Source: Turnera subulata (taxonomy: Eukaryota > Streptophyta > Magnoliopsida > Malpighiales > Passifloraceae). Taken from it: a DNA stretch of 64,000 nucleotides. The notes below the pieces were generated by a model. That model saw only the letters and a program-made list of their open reading frames with translations. It was not told the DNA's origin and searched no databases. Positions 44,601 to 64,000 of the stretch are shown one piece after another (position 1 is the first letter of the stretch; every line of letters begins with the position of its first letter). The position numbers and the translations under genes were made by a program. The DNA is taken from contig JAKUCV010006155.1 in the NCBI GenBank assembly GCA_028386065.3, positions 80,324-144,323 on the forward strand, written 5' to 3'.

Positions 44601-47600
44601 AAAATCAAGAACAGAAGATTCAAGAGAACCGTGATGGGTTACATCAAGAGCTTTCTCTCTCCTGGCCATTCCAGATCGATCACTCCCGCGATCATCTTCA
44701 TGATCTGATAGTCTTCTCAGGCTACCTGCTTTAAAAACTCCAGCATCAATGGAATCATCTTTCTGGGTGGCATTCTTTCTAGCAGATGTAAGCTTATCTG
44801 GCTTCAAGACTCTCATTGGTGATGATGAAACAGACTCTACTGGTGAACCTTTCACGTCGTGTAGGTTGCTTTTGGTTTTATGGGAACCAGAAACCTTTGA
44901 AGAACTAGAAGTAGCTGCTGCAGAAGGATGCATAGATCCAGAATCCCTTTTCAAAGAATCAGTGCCTTCCAAGCTCCTCTGTGATAGAGTGCTACCTGGG
45001 TCCTTCCCTGGTTGTTGGTTCTTTCGGTGACTACCTTTTCTGTCGGTTCTGCCATGGCCTTTGCTTCCACTGCCTTCCTTCCCTTCGGACCTAGACACTT
45101 TGGGTTTCTTATCCTTCCTGTAGTCACCCTCGCGGAACTCTGACTTACCATCCTGGAGATGATATCCAGCAATTAAAGCAGAACCCGAATAAATTAGAGC
45201 ATCAGAACTGTCACTCGCTTTCCTCTTTCTTGGAGCATCTCTAACTGTATCATTACCCTTCCCCATATCAATGGACCCATTGTCCAGAGGAATCTGTAAC
45301 TCATTCTTTGGTCTTTTAGCAGCAATCTGTCCCCTGTCTGTTATATCACACAGTGAGTCCTTAGAAGAAGTGCGAGCATTATAGTCAGACCGAGCCTTCC
45401 CCGACGATAGCTTAGGGAAAACATTACTTGTACTCGGATCAACTTTTCCTGTTGCACCACCATGATCAGACATCCAATCTTCTTTCAAACCTTCAGTCTT
45501 GATTTTCTTCATGGCTCGAGAATAATCTTGATCAGAGTCCATTTTGCCTTTCAACTTTGATCGCTTAGAAACCCCTGTGCACAATCCAGTGATAAATTTT
45601 ATTATTCAAGAACAGCAATTTAAAAAAAAAATAAGGAATAACTGTCTTTCCATCCAGTACCTCCTTCAGAATTGTTGTCAAGCACTTTGCGCTTCTCTTT
45701 GATCTTATGCTTGTGCTTCTCCAAGGATGGGTCAATAGACTTGCTCAGTTTCAAGGAATCCGATTCTGGGTTATTTAAGATCCCATTCGATATGCTCTTC
45801 TTCACGGAGTTTGACAGCTGAGTGGCACCATCTTTATGAGGAAGATTAGTAAACTCTTTGGAGCAAGGCTTCTTCTTCCCACAAGCAAGCAGGGAATGTG
45901 AAGCAATATTTTGCAGGCTCTGATCATGTCGTTGAATGCCAGAAAAGGTTCCCTCAGGCATCACCACAGTGGGATTGCTAAAAAAGTGCATTCGCGTACC
46001 AAGAGTTGTTTCTTCCTCGCTAAAACCACAGCGATTCATACCAGGCCTGAGGCATCCAAAAGTCACATCAAACATCAAATTGGCAGAGATATTGACAACC
46101 TGCACATTCTACTCGGTCTGAATTCCTAGGAAATTGACAGAATTGACTATTTGATTGTATCAACTTTAGAATACAAAATGTACTGGAATAGAACTTACAG
46201 CCAATTAAGCATGCTACAGACCCACTTTTCAGGCAGGTCATTAGGATTTTTCCCAGGTGGAAGGAGCCTCCATGTTTGACACTTGTCACAACAAACCCAA
46301 TTATCTTCCTCCATAGCAGGGGCTGGTGCTGCACCGGCATTAGCTGATAAGGTCCCATCTGAGGGACGCTGACTACTAACTGAAGAAGCTCCTGGAAATG
46401 CCTCAGGTGGCATCAGCTTATCTGCTTTCCTACTGGCTGACCTCTCCCTGGATTCTATGATCATGGGATGTGTGCTCCTTTGAACCATGTCAGAATCCTT
46501 CAGCCCATGTTCATGACTTCTTTCTGATGGACTCATCCGGATTTCTTCTTGTTCTGTTTCTATGTCTCCAAAAAAATCTTTATATCTATCCCCGGCACTC
46601 TTTAACTTAAACTCTTCTGATTCCCCTTTATTTATCGAGCCATCCCTACCAATGTTTTTCTTACCTTTTGGCAATGACGGTGTGCCAACCCTCGAACTGT
46701 CCTTGGATGCATCGACAGCCGCATTACCATGGCTTTGACCTCCTTTTGATTTTTTCTTGCCTTCAGAAGAGCGAACCTTCACAGAAGGCAACTTCACACT
46801 TTCCTGTTCAGATGATGCAGCTCTTTTATCAGCAATCTGCTTGGAAGGATCTGATGAACCATCATTTAGGCTCTTCCTTCCTTTTGAAACATTGAAATCA
46901 AGTTTCAACGAGTCATGAGGTTTTTCTCCTTCATGATGGCTATCTTTCCTTGAGAAGAGTCCATCACTGTCAAGAGCAGTAGCTTTTTTATCTTCTGAGA
47001 GCTTTGCAGCATCACTGGATTTGGAATCGTCAACCCAGCCATTCTCAGGGGTTAACATGGGCAACAAAGGTTCCTCTTTCAGGAGACCAGAAGAACCTTT
47101 GTCCTGCACTTCTGTCTTGTGCATAGTAGATGGCTTGCCCAGTCCTTTTATTGCATCACCAAGAGCAAGTTCTGAACTGGACAGAAGCGGAAGCTTTAAG
47201 GTATTGGAAACAAGCTCCTCGCAAGCAGAAGTGTCAAGTTCCATCTCCTTCGTTAATATACCATTGATGCCGCTGCGAAAATGCTTTTTGTTTTCATACT
47301 TGGATTCTGCTGAATTTTCATTTCTAGCCAGTGACTTGACCTTTTTTTCTCCTAACATTTTCCTATCCCTCTTTACAGAATCAGGCCTAATCGCTACTAT
47401 GTCAGAACTTTCTTGGCTAGCCCTTGGCAAATATCCAGTCTCTTTAGGAAATTTTTCCTTTTCTTTCAAGTAGATTAAATCATCTGGGAGAGGAGATAGA
47501 AGTAGGGCTCCACGCACTGGGAAGGAAGTCATTATCTGCATCAACATAAGATGTGAAATTCCACGTCTCATAGATGAAAATGAAACAAATAGATAAGAAA

Positions 47601-49455
47601 ATTGTAGGGAAAATACAAAACCTGAATTATATGAAATGGGGATTCAAACAGAGCATCTTGAGGTTCATGAGACATCCCTTCACTTTCAGAAGGGCTATCA
47701 TCGAGTGATGAAGTAGGCGAGGCATCTAGACCAATTTCACTATAAATTGCAGCATTTTTTCTTGTCGACAAGTTATCAGAACCCACTTTGATCCGAACCT
47801 TCAGCAGTTTTTGGTCAGATAAATTGGCAGATTTCTTGTTCACAGATTCAGCCTCGGCAAAATGGACAGGAGGCATGTGCATTTCTTGTTTGGCTGACTC
47901 GATCAGGGAAGATGAAGCTTTTGGCAACCCCGATGGTACAGCACTAGAAGTAGCCGGTTCAAGTCTTACTGATTGAGGAGCATTTGATGATGATACAGAG
48001 CTATGTCGACCACCCTATTTAAAAGATATACATTAAAGTGCGAAAGTAAGATTGAAACTCCAGACCTAGATGACTGTTTCTTTCTGTAAATCAAATTTTG
48101 GCAAGTTATATCCCACTATAAATGCATATCTACCTCCAGCTGCAAACTATTAGGAGATCTGGAAGCATTGCCATGCACAGTTTTTGGTGGTGTCTTTGGC
48201 TGAGACCAAACAGGAGAGCGCTGATAGGTAGGTAAAAATGAACCATAACCACCAAATTTTGCACCTGTAGTAACCCCAAATAATGCAGAAAAGAGAGACT
48301 ATCAAAAATGAGCTCCACTTTCTGTTTTCCTTGCATTAACCATACTTTGATGGAGTGTTAACTTACCCAAATTCTCAGCCGAAACTCCACCTTCAAAATC
48401 CTTTTGAAAGTGTCCCAAGACATTTTGCAGTTTCTCATCCTTAATATGAAAAAGAAAAGGAATGATAAGATCTAACCGTTACATGTCATACGGAAGAAGC
48501 AGAGAATGATGCAAATATAAGGAGTGATGGAAAACCGAATAATTAAAAAGATACAAGCTCTGAAATTATTATAAAAAGGAAAAGGTGCAGACACTGGTTG
48601 TCCAGGAAATTGTTACAATACCCAACCACTCTAGGATGCAATTTTGAATCACGATACTGAAGTATTAATTCAAGTCCAAATTAAGAAACCTAAAATTGCA
48701 CTTCCAGAATCCGCACAAATAGATTCCACGAATCCTGAATAGGCCAAACTTTCAGGTAGCCTCTCCGTTCAATGTAAGTGGTTGAATAGCTCATACCACT
48801 TGCTATTAAACAGTAACCAAGTCCTTCACTAAATGAATAATTTAGACATATCATGTCTCGCTCATAATAAGCTAACAACCAGGAGATATTCATTCATTCA
48901 GCATATCAAGTGCAACCAAAATAGCTAGGCAACAGTTTTAACAAAAATATGGCACTAACAAAACATACCCACTAAAATCCTCCAAATTGCCAATACTCGA
49001 CGCACATTCAGAATTCAAAGCACCAGTTTGGCTCTTAAACTCTAACTTCATAACACATCAAACAAAATTGCCATACTCAACAGTGCAAACAACCAAATTT
49101 AATAGTCAAATCCTCCTTACGGTTAACAGCTCTGGATCTAAAACACATAACCGAAAAAGTCAACACGTGATACCAAGCACCGGCAACCCATGAAAACACA
49201 CATCGAACCAGAGAACAAGTGAACATTCCCTTGAGGAAATCAATTTTTTTAAAAAAAAAAAAAAGACAAACTTACTATGTAAGAGAGATCAATATCAGGG
49301 TCTATGCTTGCATCAAAATCATCATTGTTGGTATTGTTGTGGTAAGACCAAGCTTCCCCTTCTTCAAGCTCAGTATCCTCCATCGCTCTCTCACCACCAC
49401 CAAACCCTAACCCTAGTTCCTTTCTCGCATCCCTCCTTCCAACAGAAATCATCAA
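41660..49455 (-). CDS. CW-type zinc-finger protein (plant CWZF family), 1684 aa
   Basis: Eleven coding exons: 49276-49455, 48367-48439, 48134-48264, 47622-48014, 46199-47535, 45661-46046, 43698-45574, 43451-43611, 43119-43279, 42211-42371, 41660-41854. All have GT..AG borders and matching phases, for 5055 nt. The start at 49455 (MISVGRRDARKELGLG) gives the basic N-terminus usual in the family; a second Met lies 23 codons on. The CW domain is near residues 665-715, split by an intron: WVCCDKCQTWRLLPPG, then WVCSMLNWLPGMNRCGFSE, with the four zinc Cys and three Trp. CW domains read histone H3 K4 methylation. Long Ser/Lys-rich disordered regions surround it, and a helical C-terminal block (from LKHLADRLK onward) is conserved in plant homologues. 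Likely a nuclear chromatin-associated protein. A GA-rich leader lies upstream. Confidence 0.93.
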
Positions 49456-49800
49456 CTAAAACCAACCAAACTAAATAAAACCCAAAAACCCAAATCCGAA
49501 TCGGCCCTGGAGAGCCGGAAAGCCACCACGGATTGCCGCCGAACCGATCAGAATCGGCTCCGATCACCAAATCCAAATCGGTACCAACCCCACCCAGGAA
49601 ACAGCCGTTCAAGCTCCAAGTAATTGAAAAAGGAAAAAAAATTGATCCTTAATTAGATGAATGAAAATTAAATGAATGAAGGTTTTAGGCAAATTTGGTG
49701 CGATCTCTGTAGCTAGAATCGATTAGCAGAGAAATTCTCTGTCTCTCTCTTTTCTCTCTCTGTTGTATTGTCTTTGGTGTATAGACCAGCCGCGTTTTTT
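49456..49800 (-). promoter_or_regulatory. 5' leader and proximal promoter of CW-protein gene
   Basis: In minus sense a GAGAGA-rich tract (about 49738-49762) lies 280-310 bp upstream of the ATG; such tracts are common in plant 5' leaders. No clear TATA box is seen near it, as is usual for broadly expressed genes. Confidence 0.45.
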
Positions 49801-52289
49801 TTTTTTCCTCCTGTTTTTTTTTTTGGTTGTTCTATTAATTTCTTTTTTATTTAGTTTTTGCTTTCAAGGAAATGTTTTGTCTTAATTTACTTTTAAGCCC
49901 ACATAGAAACAGACCGATCTAACCACAAGCCAGTAAGAATTTTCTATTTGTTCTACGTGGAGCCAGTGAGCAAGACAAAGAGAATACACATATCATCCCC
50001 CTCTTTGGCATGATTTGGCTCAGTTAAAAAAAAATTACCTTCTAACTCCTCGTTCGAAATAAATTATTCAGCAAATCCCAAAAAGAAAAAATTATTCAGT
50101 TACCTTGGATTAAGCATGTAATGCAATTTTTTTTTAACAAGTCTATATTTATATTTATGAGTAACTGTAGTTTTAAAAATCCGGATAACTTGTTACAATA
50201 TGGTAAATAGTAATTTATCTCATTCCGATTTAGACTTGTAATAAACTAACTCTTCTGCTGTAATAAGATACTGAAAAAAAATAAAATTAATGCAATAAGA
50301 AGTCGTGTTCGTCTCTATAACTATAAGATTTCAGAGTTCCACCTTAAAAAACATAACCGACAGCAAGTCAAAAAAATTGTGGGAAGAGTACGACTAAATG
50401 AACCGAATTGGATTATATTATTTGTCATGGAGCGATACCGTGTCTATTATAAGAGATCCAAATTTTGTTAAGAGGTATGATGCACCAACAAGAGGCGCTA
50501 TAATTAGTAAATAGCATAATCCTAAGTTCTGATGCTTGGTGCTTTAAAATTTAAATGAAATCAATGCATGAGCAAATCCGCAGAATGTGAAATAAGGAAA
50601 ATAACATCTACGTACAAGATCGTGATAATATTTGCAGATTTTACCAACATCAACGCAATGTCTTTTCTTTTTTTGTTTTTCCCGATAGTATTTGTTTTGC
50701 AAATGCCGGAGTTTCGGGTTTCAGCTCACGTAATTGTCCATTAATTAGCACTACTATGTATTGCATTTCACTGATCCTTCAGCATTTTCCTGCGATTTGG
50801 ATTTGGATTTTGGGCGTCACGTTGGTGATTGGTGAGTAGTATTTATGTTTGCCAAACTGGGAATTTCTAACTACCACAGTTTAATTTAGAATTGCTAATC
50901 GGTTTGGAATATTCAATATTCAGCCAAACACATAAAGAGTCTCATAAAACGGCTAGGTTTTATTGGATGATGTATTTGATAATATTGTGTTCGACGACAA
51001 GAAAGTACAAAACATCACTAACTTCGAACAAGAAAAAATGAACATCCTCATTATTGAATGATCCCCCACGCGAATACACTGTTATTTTTTTTTTGTTGGT
51101 GTGTATTAAAATAGCGCGCACGGGATAGTATATGATTTGTGTTTCGTAATAATAACTGAAATTTATAAATTGGAAAGGGGTGTGTGTAGAATTTAAAACA
51201 AGATATCCATTATTATTCTAAAAAAATCTCATCATTATTGCGGATGATTCTATTTTGATAATAACTGATATTGGATCCAACTTCGTTGAAAAATACAGGT
51301 ACGATGGATATATTATTATCGAGAAATATTATCAATTATTGGCTTAACTGATTTCAACGATCCCAAACCCTTTTAAATGATTTATGCGTATATTATCTTT
51401 TTAATACTATATTGCATATATGAAATATTTCAACGAGAAGAAGAAGATATTCCAGTACGCATACATACTATTGAGAAATATTTGTATAATTTCATCTATG
51501 TTCATTTGATGATGGCTATGATAGGTTATACATACACAAAGTAATAGTAATTAACAATTTATGATGTTATTACCGTACCCATGCTTCTCTTTTTTGCAAT
51601 CTAATTTATTTTTTCATAATAAATAAATATTTATCTTTTTGACACAAATAAAATATTACTCAAAACCTCGTCACGATCATAAGACAATTTTTTTTAAAAA
51701 AATAAGGCTAATTTACCTATTTTTCTTTCTTTGTTTTTCGTTTTAGAGAGAAGAGAACGAACATAGCCCTCGGGCCGGGCCTCGACGGAGAGACAAATCA
51801 TGCAGAGCGTGTCTGACACGGCTCTCCAATAGCGAGTGAGCCGCAAAGGAGCTAAAAACTGGGGGATACTTTACGACGTGGCATAATGTAAGAAGTTAAA
51901 CTCTAAACCCGACAAGAATTACTCCATTTATGGTCGTCCTTCAACATCAAATGACCGCGGGCTTTTGGATAATTCCGAGACAATTCGGGATATTTTTTTT
52001 TAATTCTTTTTGGAAAAATACCCAATACCCATTCGGGAAATTTGACAAATCCTTCCAAGCAACTCCCGCTGTTTGGTAAGAGCGAGGCCTTGGCTGGCTG
52101 ACCCCAACAATTATCCGCTTGGACCGAATTGCCCCTTCGTTTTGTGTGGCTGTCAACTTTGGTGGGCAGTAGAGAGGAGCTGAGGTCACTAACCTTGCTG
52201 TGCCTGTGCGAACTTTCTCCCTTTTTTGGAATGACGGATTTTATTAACAAGAAACTCGCTTAAAACTTTCACTCTTTTCAGTTATTATA
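49801..52289. other. Intergenic, AT-rich, no gene seen
   Basis: Between the divergent side of the CW gene and the SINE relic. One 115-codon minus frame at 51903-52250 has no recognisable domain and no codon signature. Nothing else stands out. Confidence 0.55.
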
Positions 52290-52480
52290 AATATTGTGAA
52301 GCATCCCGGGAGAAAACTCCAATTAACTTAGTTTCGCTAAAACAAAAGACTCGAGTTTGAGTTCGAGCTTTGTATATATCTTTTGAATGACTTATTCACC
52401 GTAATTAGATACATAATTCGGATCGGATCCGAATTAGTTAAGACAAAACTTCAAGTTATCGGAGGGAAAAAAAAAAAAAA
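52290..52480 (+). mobile_element. Probable diverged SINE relic
   Basis: Ends in a 15-A tail (about 52466-52481). A box B-like GAGTTCGAGCT lies at 52359-52369. The tail block GAATTAGTTAAGACAAAAC-TTCAAGTTATCGG aligns with GGATTAGTCGGGGCAAAGC-TCCGGATACCGG of the SINE at 656-843, and CTTATTCACC aligns with ACTCACCCACC. Heavily mutated; no target duplication found. Confidence 0.55.
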
Positions 52481-52481
52481 A

Positions 52482-55378
52482 CACAGGACCAACGAATTTA
52501 ATAGCATAATTTTACTTAAAAAAATCCAATCCAATCGTGATTGAATTACGAGGCCCGTATGTAAACAGTGTCGTAAGTAGATGATTCCGAGAATCTTCCA
52601 ATTTTGACTCTGACTCCATTACACAGTACACACTAGTAGTCAATATATTATACATCACGTGCCGAAAAAAGAACAAAAAAATAATAATAAAGCCATGTTA
52701 TGTGGTACTGTGTGTTAAATCTATTTTCCGTCTATTTCAATATTGTTAAATAATTATTGCCACAAAATGAATACATGTTTGAGAATTAGCGGCCGCAGTT
52801 AAAAAGAAAGACCAAAGAAAATGGAAAAAGGAACACATTATCAGATTTCCAGTTGTTATGTGCTGCACAACAAAACTGTGTGCAGCCTTGAGGGGGTTCT
52901 TGTTATGTTTCTCTCCCCTGGAAAAGATAATTATATGCATGACAGCTGCATCTTAAGGCTAAAATACTGACACCCAAGCGCGGGATTGCATTAATTGCTC
53001 ATGGAAGCTGGCTGGTTAGCATTTTTTTATGACGGCTTGAATTGAAACTCATTATTTTCCGGTCTTTCAGAGTAGTAATAGTAATACTCCACTTTGCCGA
53101 TAATTTTCTTCATATGGATTATGAATGAAAGAAGACTCAGTGTTATCCGCGCTGATAATTGATTTATGTATAAATGTATTTCTACTAAGCCGACAAACAA
53201 TTAATGCATTAATTACACAAGAGTCACCCGTTTAATTTGTGAGAACATATAAAGCATTAATTTTTCCAATTTGCCATGTATTTTTAAGTAAAAAAGATAC
53301 CAGAGCTATGAAGCAATTTGAGTAGTTTTTTTAAAAAACAAGGTATGAGCTGTAATGTTTCCCCGGTGAGGCGTGGACAGCCGGTGGAGAAAGTGCTATT
53401 AATTTTTTTAAAAAATTTAACTTAAATCGTAAAATTACAACCTTACTTGTAAAATTTCAGAACAAATATTCCCGCCCTCCCTCCCCCCTCAATGGTCACT
53501 AGAGTTGCATTTTTTCGGTTTGTTTTTGTATATCTTGTATTTTTTAATCGGTATATTATGATGACTTCGATAACACGTCGAGACTTACCCAACCTAAAAG
53601 CTTAAACAGTGAAATAAAGTATAAAGAATGACTATTAATTACGGTATTTATTTTTTTTATTTATCACAATATTAAGGATTCTTAAAATAACAAGTCATTA
53701 ATAATGTTAATGGTATATAATTTCTTTAGTATTAAAAGAAAATATTTTTTATGAGAGAATATTTAATCTTTGATTTTCAAGGCTTGGTGAAGCTACCGCA
53801 AAGCTGGAGGAACAAATCGCACGGGGATCACGATATGGAACTGAGTGAGATTGGGACCCACTAAAACCAATGCAGAGGAGAGGATATTGTGCGTTAGTAC
53901 TACTTTTTTGTGTAGGTGGCTGTTCTGTTATCCCATCACAACAGTTCTTAATAATGATCAAACGTAGGCCAAAAGCATGGAAGTCCCCCTCCCCCGCCGG
54001 AAAAGAACCCACTTATTATGGGGAATATCTTGATCGCAAGGTTCCAATATTCGGTGTCCTCTCTATAGTCAAAAATCAAATAATAATAGCGCTCGGCTCA
54101 AGGGATCTGCAGCCGAGAAAGTTTGTCCTGTATTTGCATACCAAAGACGGTATAGGAAATCTTTTTACATCTAAACACAACAGGGAAGTATTTTTTTTTT
54201 TTTTGTCGAAGGAAAAATAAAATTTTGTCCGTGAACCAGGTATGAATTGAAATGAGCTTATATAATATAAGCTTTTTAATTTTTTTTTCAAAAAAAAAAA
54301 ATTTAGTTCAGGAAAAACGGCGTGGGGCTGTTACGGATAGCAAAAGAGAAAACCACACCTTAGACGGCGAGTAATATTTGTATATTTTGATCAAATAGAG
54401 GGATAAGACCACAAGTTTATTTTATGTTACACTTGTAAGTGTACCATAATCTTCTGAATTTTTTCAAACGAAAACAACCTTCCCATACAATAACGTGTCG
54501 TATTGTAGCACGTGACATCTGTGCGCGTTTTTCTTCCCGTCGACGTTGTTCTCGTGCATCCTCCCACGTGACTGAGAAATCCGGTCCCCAAATTTGTACA
54601 GCCTGAGGTGGCGGGGAAATAGAATTGAAGCCCATCAAGCCACGACAAGAGAGAGGTCGGCCCATCGAATTGACTTCATTTCTCTACCAGCAAATTACTT
54701 AACAGATCAACAACACCGAAACAAAAGCTTACAGAACCTGAAGTCACTCTACAAAATCACTCTAACCACAATGAATGTTTTTGTTTCATTATGAAGATTA
54801 AATTGAAATCTTGTACCAAGAGGTGCCTATATGACGGATGGTTCAGGACTCAGGATATTTAAGCCATTACTGGGCCTAAAATCAACGGATACTTCTGAAT
54901 TTTCGGTGCCATGACATGGTCTCGGCGTCGGGCAGAATATTCCTGAGCCCTTCAATTTTTTTTTGACTCCTCTGCTTTGCAAATGAAGCCCGCAAGTGGC
55001 CGCGTTGTTTTTCTTGTGTTTATTTCTTTTTAATTCTTGTTCTTAACGCCACGTAACAGATTGATTCCTAGATATCAACTACTTGCCCCAAAAACAAGGA
55101 CTCGACACTAAAAGTAATTAGTAGTAACCTGTAGTTTATTCCCACTTATTACCTCAAATAGCCAACTAGTCCGATCCAAATGAACAGAAGAATATACAGA
55201 AAACAGAGTTATTTGATTGTATTACAGATGTTAAACAAAAAATTGATTGTTTTACAAACGTAGCAAAAACAATATTCAATACAGGTAAGTTACATGTATA
55301 GCGTAAATGTAACATGCAAATGTAAAGAGAAAGGAGGAGATGCTGTGTCCTTGCAGATAACGATGCTGATGCTAGTTT
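52482..55378. other. Intergenic, no supported gene
   Basis: AT-rich DNA 3' of PEX6. Frames at 53870-54220 (+) and 54417-54665 (-) have no recognisable motifs and end in homopolymers. Long A/T runs suggest old mobile-element debris, but no borders are visible. Confidence 0.5.
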
Positions 55379-61772
<6,394 letters not shown>

Positions 61773-62514
61773 TGCTGCGACCTAACTGAAACCCTAATTT
61801 TCGAAAAGAGGCCTCGAGAGAGAAGATTGGTGGAAAGTTTGGTCCTTTTTGATGATATAGGCGAACTTCGAAGAGCGCAAATCGATGAAGGTTCTCAAGT
61901 CAAGATGGTGGTCTCTGACGATGCTGACGCCAATATTTTAACGGCTTAATCAACCGCAAAGCCAAACGTTTTTTTTTATTTTATTTTCTTGTTTTCTTTC
62001 GCTGGGTTCCAAATTTCATCTAGATTTGGGCTTACGTTCCAGTCTCTTGGGCCACAAATTGATTTTCGCTGTGTAGGGTTTTTGCTCATCGGTTGAGGGC
62101 CTGTTCTGGATCGGCTTGTAGGCTGGCTAACTACGAATGAACCATCGGCCCATCAACGGGCCATAAAGCCGGACTGGGGACAACAGCCCATTAACCCACC
62201 CTCCTTTTTGGCCCAAATTTGTGCAATTGCCTTGGAAAATTCCTTGTTCATTTTTTTTTTTTTTTGACGAGGAAAATTCCTTCTTATCAAACAGCAAGAG
62301 AGAACACAAAAAAAATTACAGGACCTTTTCAAAGCTGATAGAATTTCATTACGTGCTCCGCTTCAAATAAATTGCTGGTGATGGTTGTTTACACAAAATA
62401 GCAAGTTATAAGTATAACTATTACTGATACTGAATTGCAAGAGCTAGTAGCGCCGAAGACTAGAGAATTAGTATAACACATGTGTTTCCATCCACCAATC
62501 ACTGCACAAGAGAA
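61773..62514 (-). promoter_or_regulatory. PEX6 promoter and mTERF 3' flank
   Basis: 743 bp between the PEX6 start codon and the mTERF stop codon, both genes on the minus strand. It holds the PEX6 leader and promoter and the mTERF 3' UTR. TTGGGCC/GGCCCA-type boxes occur at about 62048, 62149-62163 and 62209; such TCP-like sites are common in promoters of plant housekeeping and organelle-protein genes. No sharp TATA box. Confidence 0.5.
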
Positions 62515-63717
62515 TTATACTTCTGCAGGATCCACCTTTCCTCTATAAACACTCATCAATTCAGGCACTTCCTCTTCAAATCTGGTGACAAACCTTCTTA
62601 GGAAATCCTTTTCTGTAGGAGGCAACACGCTATTCAATCTGAATCCTTCTTTTAAACCCTTTGACACCAAAACATTAACAACCCGACACCTTGGGATAGT
62701 TCTCTTCTCCAAGCTGAAGAACAACGCCGTGGGGCAGTTCACAATATCCGTAGACGGCAGCCCCATCTTATTCACAAAAAAATCCATTGCCTTCATGATT
62801 TTCTTCTCCGACAACATCATACAATGAGGGTGCCTCCTAAATGCCATCAAGATTTCGTCATTAGACCAACCCCACCTCTTACTATACACCTCAAAGCACC
62901 GTTGCCATAAGGACTTATTAGCCTCTCCACAAAGGGAATGTACGGCCAGCACAAAAGATGATTTCTTGGGATCGAATCCCATCTCCATCACCTCGTCCAC
63001 AGCTTTACTAAACAACTCATGCCTCTGCAATGGAGCCTCGGGGAAATGAGTGAGCAGCGACGAAAGATAGGCGCGTGGCACACCCAATTCCCTCAAGAGC
63101 TCAATATTTGGCCTGAGATTCTTTGAATGATCATCGGTAAGTATCCAAGTAGTGCGCTTTAAAGCAGTAAAAATCTTTTCATCAGACAAGTAGATGCTCT
63201 TCAAGAAGTCGTAAGCGGGCACTAATTGCCTCTCCAGGCTTCTCGTCAAAATGGTTGGATTTTTGGAAAAAATCCTTGCAAGATCGGGACTTGACAATCC
63301 TATAGAGTAGAAGAACTCGAATTTAGGCAAAAGGGTACTTGTAGGATCCGCTAAAAGAAGTGAGGGGCGCTTTCTAACGAGAGATGATACCTGGGTTTCG
63401 GAGAATCCGTTGTTTCTTAGCAGAGTCAGAACCGAGTCAGGTCTGTCCGGGGATGGAAACTGTACCTTCTGGGATGCAGCTATTGCATCTTCCAAAGACA
63501 ACCCACATGACTCTACGAGGTAGTCGATTGTGAAAGACTCTTGCTTTGTCGAGACTTCGCAAGCGCTTGGTTGGGTTTCAAGAGAGACACGTGGGATTTT
63601 CAGGCCGGGAGAGAAGCTGATGGTATCTTTGAGGATAAGGGATTTCTTGGAGGGTGAAAAGTATGAGACGGCGAAGGAGTCTATCCTTAAACAAGGGAGA
63701 TTTTGGACGACATCCAT
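62515..63717 (-). CDS. mTERF-family protein, organelle-targeted, 400 aa
   Basis: Single-exon gene starting MDVVQNLPCLRIDSF. From about residue 60 it is a series of about 30-residue helical repeats typical of mitochondrial transcription termination factors: DYLVESCGLSLEDAI, VLTLLRNNGFSETQVSSLV, LLPKFEFFYSIGLSSPDLA, NIELLRELGVPRAYLSSLL, and near the end MKAMDFFVNKMGLPS with SLEKRTIPRCRVVNVL, which marks the plant mTERF clade. Such proteins bind nucleic acid in mitochondria or plastids and affect transcription, splicing or termination. The N-terminal ~50 residues are Ser-rich with few acids at first, fitting a transit peptide; which organelle is not decidable here. Length and lack of introns suit the large tandem-expanded dicot mTERF group. 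Confidence 0.93.
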   Translation of the reverse strand: MDVVQNLPCLRIDSFAVSYFSPSKKSLILKDTISFSPGLKIPRVSLETQPSACEVSTKQESFTIDYLVESCGLSLEDAIAASQKVQFPSPDRPDSVLTLLRNNGFSETQVSSLVRKRPSLLLADPTSTLLPKFEFFYSIGLSSPDLARIFSKNPTILTRSLERQLVPAYDFLKSIYLSDEKIFTALKRTTWILTDDHSKNLRPNIELLRELGVPRAYLSSLLTHFPEAPLQRHELFSKAVDEVMEMGFDPKKSSFVLAVHSLCGEANKSLWQRCFEVYSKRWGWSNDEILMAFRRHPHCMMLSEKKIMKAMDFFVNKMGLPSTDIVNCPTALFFSLEKRTIPRCRVVNVLVSKGLKEGFRLNSVLPPTEKDFLRRFVTRFEEEVPELMSVYRGKVDPAEV

Positions 63718-64000
63718 TTTACACTACAAGGAAGAAGCGGCGAGTACGTTTCTGTCTTAACGCCACAATTATCTGAAAAGGAGAACACTTCTATTTGATT
63801 GGATCGCTTCTTCTTGACCCGGTCAGGTTTTACACCGCGGGTTGGATTTTTTTTTTTTTCCGTTTTGGATATACAATAGAAGATTAAAGGTGTAGATATT
63901 ACATGCATTCCTGCACATTAGAGAAATTTAAAAAAGGACTAAATCATTTTCATTGTGCCCCCCAAATTGCATCTTGTACATCAGAACGAAGTTAAACATT
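63718..64000 (-). promoter_or_regulatory. Upstream flank of the mTERF gene
   Basis: Leader and promoter region of the minus-strand mTERF gene, cut by the window edge. It includes an A-rich tract (complement of 63848-63859). No distinct motif is identified. Confidence 0.4.

Noticed and set aside
51903..52250. 115-codon minus-strand frame as a gene
   Set aside because: No recognisable motif, no splice context and low-complexity surroundings.
53870..54220. 116-codon plus-strand frame with a hydrophobic start resembling a signal peptide
   Set aside because: It runs into homopolymers, has no homologue I recognise and overlaps AT-rich debris.

Overview
Nuclear DNA from a flowering plant, most likely a eudicot. 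The sequence supports this in three ways: introns with plant-type GT..AG borders and AT-rich bodies, nested plant LTR retrotransposons, and single-copy plant genes (a plant-type CW zinc-finger protein, the peroxisomal AAA ATPase PEX6 and a plant-type mTERF protein). I cannot fix the genus from sequence alone.

Layout. Positions 1-38.4 kb are almost entirely nested LTR retrotransposons. An LTR tail (1-375), a SINE (656-843) and the 3' end of a Copia/SIRE-like element open the window. The Copia LTR starts at 1691 and ends near 16784. It is split by two non-autonomous minus-strand LTR elements: 2043-8965 (target duplication CTAAC) and 9535-15816 (target duplication AACCT). A second, decayed Copia element (17587-38370, target duplication TAGAC) contains a third non-autonomous LTR element (20478-35316). 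That element in turn contains a Ty3/gypsy chromovirus-like element (24106-32894, target duplication ACAAT), the only one with long gag-pol coding sequence, now broken by stops, a frameshift and lost catalytic residues. From 38.4 to 41.3 kb lie a second SINE, a short repeat and two orphan exon-like segments.

The gene-bearing part (41.3-64 kb) has three genes, all on the minus strand: a CW-type zinc-finger protein (41660-49455, 11 coding exons, 1684 aa), PEX6 (55379-61772, 16 coding exons, 954 aa) and an intronless mTERF-family gene (62515-63717, 400 aa). I placed the exon borders by splice motif and reading phase; all phases join and sum to whole codons. The three genes look like independent housekeeping and regulatory genes (chromatin, peroxisome import, organelle gene expression), not a pathway cluster.

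The most unusual signal is structural. The second Copia element carries about twenty short hairpins scattered along its own sequence, on both sides of the nested insertions. They share a fixed loop with closing pair, C-TTCNR-G (C-YNGAA-G in the element's sense strand), but have different, internally complementary stems. Two other LTR families show analogous hairpin arrays, one with compensatory stem changes. I know of no described function for the C-TTCNR-G array.
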